Source of the DNA: Verrucomicrobiota bacterium
GTDB lineage: Bacteria > Chlamydiota > Chlamydiia > Chlamydiales > Rhabdochlamydiaceae
Length of the DNA: 64,000 bases
Assembly: GCA_018240015.1 (NCBI GenBank)
Contig: JAFEGJ010000001.1
Location: 302,250-366,249 of the forward strand
Direction of reading: 5' to 3'
Part shown: positions 61,611 through 64,000 of the stretch, one piece after another
How the letters are laid out: the number at the start of each line of letters is the position of its first letter
How positions within the stretch are numbered: the first letter of the stretch is position 1
Translations under genes and position numbers: made by a program
The notes under the pieces: generated by a model
What the model saw: only the letters and a program-made list of their open reading frames with translations
The model's database searches: none
Told to the model about the DNA's origin: nothing

Positions 61611-63247
61611 CGAAGATGATGCAGTTCCATAGCGAGGCGCTCAAGTCTGTTCTGAGAGGTGTGAAGACACTGGCGCGCGCAGTTTCCGCGACGCTGGGGC
61701 CCAAAGGCCGCCATGTCATGATGGCCAGGGGCTCTTCGATGCTTTCGACCAAAGACGGCGTCACAGTTGCCAAAGAAATCACCCTGAAAAATAAATTCGA
61801 AAATATGGGAGCTCAGCTCGTCAAAGAAGCTTCTTCCAAGACCGCCGATGTTGCCGGTGATGGAACAACGACGGCGATCGTGCTCGCAGAGGCTATTTAT
61901 AGCGAAGGATGCAAAAATGTTATCGCCGGCGCCAGTCCCATGAGCGTCAAGCGCGGCATCGACAAAGCTGTAGAGAAAATGCATGAAGCCCTAAATGAGC
62001 TTGCGACAAAAGTGACGAAATCCGAAGAAATCCAGCAGATCGCAACTATTTCTGCGAACAATGATGCAGCAATCGGTGCCCTCATTGCGCAGGCGATGGA
62101 CAAAGTCGGCAAAGACGGCGTCATCACTATCGCAGAAGGAAGGGGCATCGACACTACGCTCGAGGTCGTCGAAGGTCTGCAATTTGATAAGGGATATCTC
62201 TCGCCCTACTTCATCACCAATCCTGAAAAAATGACAGCCGAGCTAGAAAATCCATACATCTTTATCACGGATCAAAAGATTTCCAGCATTCAAGAGATCG
62301 TGCCTCTTTTAGAAAAAGTGATGGAAAAAGGACCCCGCCCTCTTCTCATCATCGCCGATGATGTCGATGGCGAGGCGCTCACAACTCTGGTAGTGAACAA
62401 AATCAAGGCGAGCCTGCCCATCTGCGCCGTGAAAGCTCCCGGCTTTGGCGACAGGCGCAAAGCCATGCTCCAAGATATGGCAGTTTTGACAGGAGCGACC
62501 GTGATATCCACTGAAGTAGGACTTTCCATCGAAGAGGCAACTCTAGAGCATCTTGGTAAAGCCAAGCTTGTGAAGATTGGAAAAGAAGACACCGTCCTCG
62601 TGGATGGAGCGGGGCATGCCAAAAAAATCGAAGAGCGCAAAAATATCATCCGTGCCGAAATCGAGCGCTCCACTTCCGATTACGAAATCAAAAATCTAAC
62701 CGAGCGCCTTGCTAAACTTGCGGGGGGCGTTGCGATCATCCACGTGGGTGCTCCCACCGAGACGGAGATGAAAGAGAAAAAAGCCCGTGTCGAAGATGCT
62801 CTGCATGCCACACGCGCGGCGGCCCAAGAAGGCATCGTACCCGGCGGAGGCGTTGCGCTCTTACGAACTATCAAAGCATTGGACAGCTTGCAACTTTCTC
62901 CAGAAGAAGCCGTCGGCGTTGAAATTATGCGCCAGGCAGCTTTTGCCCCAGCCATTGCCATTGCAAACAACTGCGGAAAACAAGGCAACCTCATCGCCGA
63001 AAAGATTTTTGAGAGACAAGGCTCTTGGGGCTACAACGGTCTTACCGATGAATTTGCTGATCTGATGAAGGAAGGCGTCGTCGACCCTGTCCTCGTGACA
63101 AAAAGTGCGCTAGCCAATGCCGCATCCGTCGCTGGACTTCTCATCACCATCGCCGCCATGATTACCGACAAACCGGTTCCCAAACCCAAAATGCCTCCAA
63201 ATCCCATGGGCATGGGTGGAATGGGCGGAATGGATGACATGATGTGA
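61607..63247 (+). CDS. groEL: Chaperonin GroEL (possible paralogue)
   Basis: 546 aa. ATP-site residues are conserved: [35 protein letters not shown] (catalytic Asp), [12 protein letters not shown], and the apical domain ([35 protein letters not shown]-like [20 protein letters not shown]). The tail is Gly/Met-rich ([13 protein letters not shown]). The segment after GRHV ([14 protein letters not shown]) and the N-terminus ([17 protein letters not shown]) differ from the usual KSFGAPTITKDG and are one residue shorter. Chlamydiae carry several groEL copies; the lack of CIRCE and this divergence leave open whether this is the housekeeping copy. Confidence 0.95.
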   Translation: MTKMMQFHSEALKSVLRGVKTLARAVSATLGPKGRHVMMARGSSMLSTKDGVTVAKEITLKNKFENMGAQLVKEASSKTADVAGDGTTTAIVLAEAIYSEGCKNVIAGASPMSVKRGIDKAVEKMHEALNELATKVTKSEEIQQIATISANNDAAIGALIAQAMDKVGKDGVITIAEGRGIDTTLEVVEGLQFDKGYLSPYFITNPEKMTAELENPYIFITDQKISSIQEIVPLLEKVMEKGPRPLLIIADDVDGEALTTLVVNKIKASLPICAVKAPGFGDRRKAMLQDMAVLTGATVISTEVGLSIEEATLEHLGKAKLVKIGKEDTVLVDGAGHAKKIEERKNIIRAEIERSTSDYEIKNLTERLAKLAGGVAIIHVGAPTETEMKEKKARVEDALHATRAAAQEGIVPGGGVALLRTIKALDSLQLSPEEAVGVEIMRQAAFAPAIAIANNCGKQGNLIAEKIFERQGSWGYNGLTDEFADLMKEGVVDPVLVTKSALANAASVAGLLITIAAMITDKPVPKPKMPPNPMGMGGMGGMDDMM

Positions 63248-64000
63248 AAAAGTTCGTATTTTTGCTTTGTCTATGTGTGCCTTTTTTTGTCGGGGCTCAT
63301 CCTCTAGAAAAAGAACTTGCCGTAGCTAAACAGGCCGCTCAGCTCGCAGGCGAGCAAATCATGCATGCTTACAACTATGAGAAAGATTGGCATGCTTCCG
63401 CCCGCGCTCACATGGCAGCCAATAATGCTATTTTGAAGCACCTGAAGAGTAATTTTCCGAGTCATGCTTGCAAGACGTACGATAATATTCAGGCGCTTGG
63501 TGACGATGAATGGTGGGAAAAAAATAGCATTTGGTACTTTGAGGCTATCGACGGATTTGGAGAATTTTATAAAAAGGATCCTCAGTTTTGCGTGGTGATA
63601 GGACTTGTCAGAAACGGCCTCCCCTTTTTAGGAGTCTATTATTTCCCCGCGACCGATACATTTTATTGGGCCATCAAAGGTGAGGGGGCTTTCAAACAAC
63701 AAGGATCTGGGCCCGTTGAAAAAGTGGAAAAGAAATCCCTTGAAGAGCCTATATCGCTGTTTACGTATCGCAAGTCGATACCGGATATTCGAAAATTATT
63801 CCCTCCCCTGCTAGGGCGTATCCTGACAAAGAAAGAAGAAGACAATTTATTCTACGACATCCGAAGCATAGGTTACCGTGTTTGTCGGATAGCAGAAGGA
63901 CATGGAGATGTTTATGTCACAGCCAAATACCACGGGCGGCTCTGGAATTTAGCCGCCGCGCAAGTTTTATTAGAAGAAGTGGGTTGCTATATTTCCGATC
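63244..64000 (+). CDS. Secreted inositol-monophosphatase-like protein with altered catalytic residues (partial)
   Basis: GTG 63,244 overlaps the groEL stop (GTGA), so translation is coupled; 252 codons are visible and the frame runs off the window. A signal peptide ([19 protein letters not shown]) is followed by an IMPase/CysQ-like fold ([55 protein letters not shown]). The metal motif DPxDGT reads EAIDGFGEF (Glu100, Asp103), and the WDxAA motif reads WNLAAA (Asn235 for Asp). Two ligand changes suggest loss or change of phosphatase activity. Export and placement behind groEL are unusual for the family. Confidence 0.82.
   Translation, partial: MKKFVFLLCLCVPFFVGAHPLEKELAVAKQAAQLAGEQIMHAYNYEKDWHASARAHMAANNAILKHLKSNFPSHACKTYDNIQALGDDEWWEKNSIWYFEAIDGFGEFYKKDPQFCVVIGLVRNGLPFLGVYYFPATDTFYWAIKGEGAFKQQGSGPVEKVEKKSLEEPISLFTYRKSIPDIRKLFPPLLGRILTKKEEDNLFYDIRSIGYRVCRIAEGHGDVYVTAKYHGRLWNLAAAQVLLEEVGCYISD

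Noticed and set aside
1-64000. CRISPR array, rRNA genes, transposase or prophage genes
   Set aside because: No regularly spaced direct repeats, no rRNA sequence and no transposase, integrase or phage structural proteins were seen.

Overview
The window looks like a chromosome segment of a chlamydia from outside the Chlamydiaceae (an 'environmental' Chlamydiota lineage). The signs are family-specific gene forms: a 720-aa GreA with a long N-terminal extension, a topoisomerase I ending in a SWIB domain, a double-length ThyX, TyrP, a chlamydia-type NlpC, and neighbouring sets (acyltransferase-ispA, ung, rdgB, pcrA, rpoN, greA, recA) of the chlamydial core. Glucokinase, PutA, an EmrAB pump and a large polysaccharide cluster point away from the reduced Chlamydiaceae. 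The genus cannot be fixed from sequence alone. Coding density is very high: most neighbours overlap by 1-4 bases (TAATG, ATGA), and no gap over 300 bases lacks a gene call, although 4,567-5,304 holds only one uncertain gene and a possible replication origin.

Layout. 1-3.3 kb: emrB, emrA, ung (minus). 3.4-5.3 kb: small ORF, tRNA-Pro(GGG), dinD, a membrane protein, and an AT-rich stretch with DnaA-box-like sites. 5.3-9.8 kb: acyltransferase and ispA, recA, glk, nlpC. 9.8-15.3 kb: oppA and a secreted protein, then a minus-strand operon of GspL/PilM-like, GspM/PilO-like and MORN-type lipoprotein genes. 15.4-19.6 kb: yggT, dusB, acyP, rdgB, greA. 19.7-27.8 kb: YjbH, an exported GT10 fucosyltransferase-like protein, thyX, tyrP, uvrB.

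27.8-43.7 kb is a 15-gene, relatively A/T-rich surface polysaccharide locus. It carries CDP-glucose formation and 4,6-dehydration (rfbF, rfbG), a sugar C-methyltransferase, a 3,5-epimerase-like enzyme, a reductase, GDP-mannose synthesis and dehydration (manC, gmd), five glycosyltransferases, a Wzx-like flippase and a Wzy/WaaL-like membrane protein. This is a complete-looking Wzx/Wzy route for a polymer probably containing a branched 6-deoxy sugar, surprising in a phylum known for truncated LPS. topA follows. 46.3-52.6 kb is a second, different carbohydrate operon behind a good sigma-70-type promoter: a two-module GT2, two GT32 enzymes with export signals and C-terminal membrane anchors, a HEAVH membrane metalloprotease-like protein, a membrane-anchored GT92 and a rhomboid protease. 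The layout suggests glycosylation and proteolysis at a membrane or outside the cytoplasm. 52.7-64 kb: a possible effector, rpoN, GT9, pcrA, putA, groES-groEL without a visible CIRCE operator, and a secreted inositol-monophosphatase-like protein lacking catalytic residues, coupled to groEL.

The main structural discovery is a set of four long imperfect palindromes (163-170 bp), each beginning and ending with TA, with unrelated outer arms but a similar architecture and partly shared cores: 1,537-1,699, 7,913-8,081, 15,042-15,205 and 54,340-54,509. The third lies in frame inside the GspL-like coding sequence, like the Rickettsia palindromic elements.
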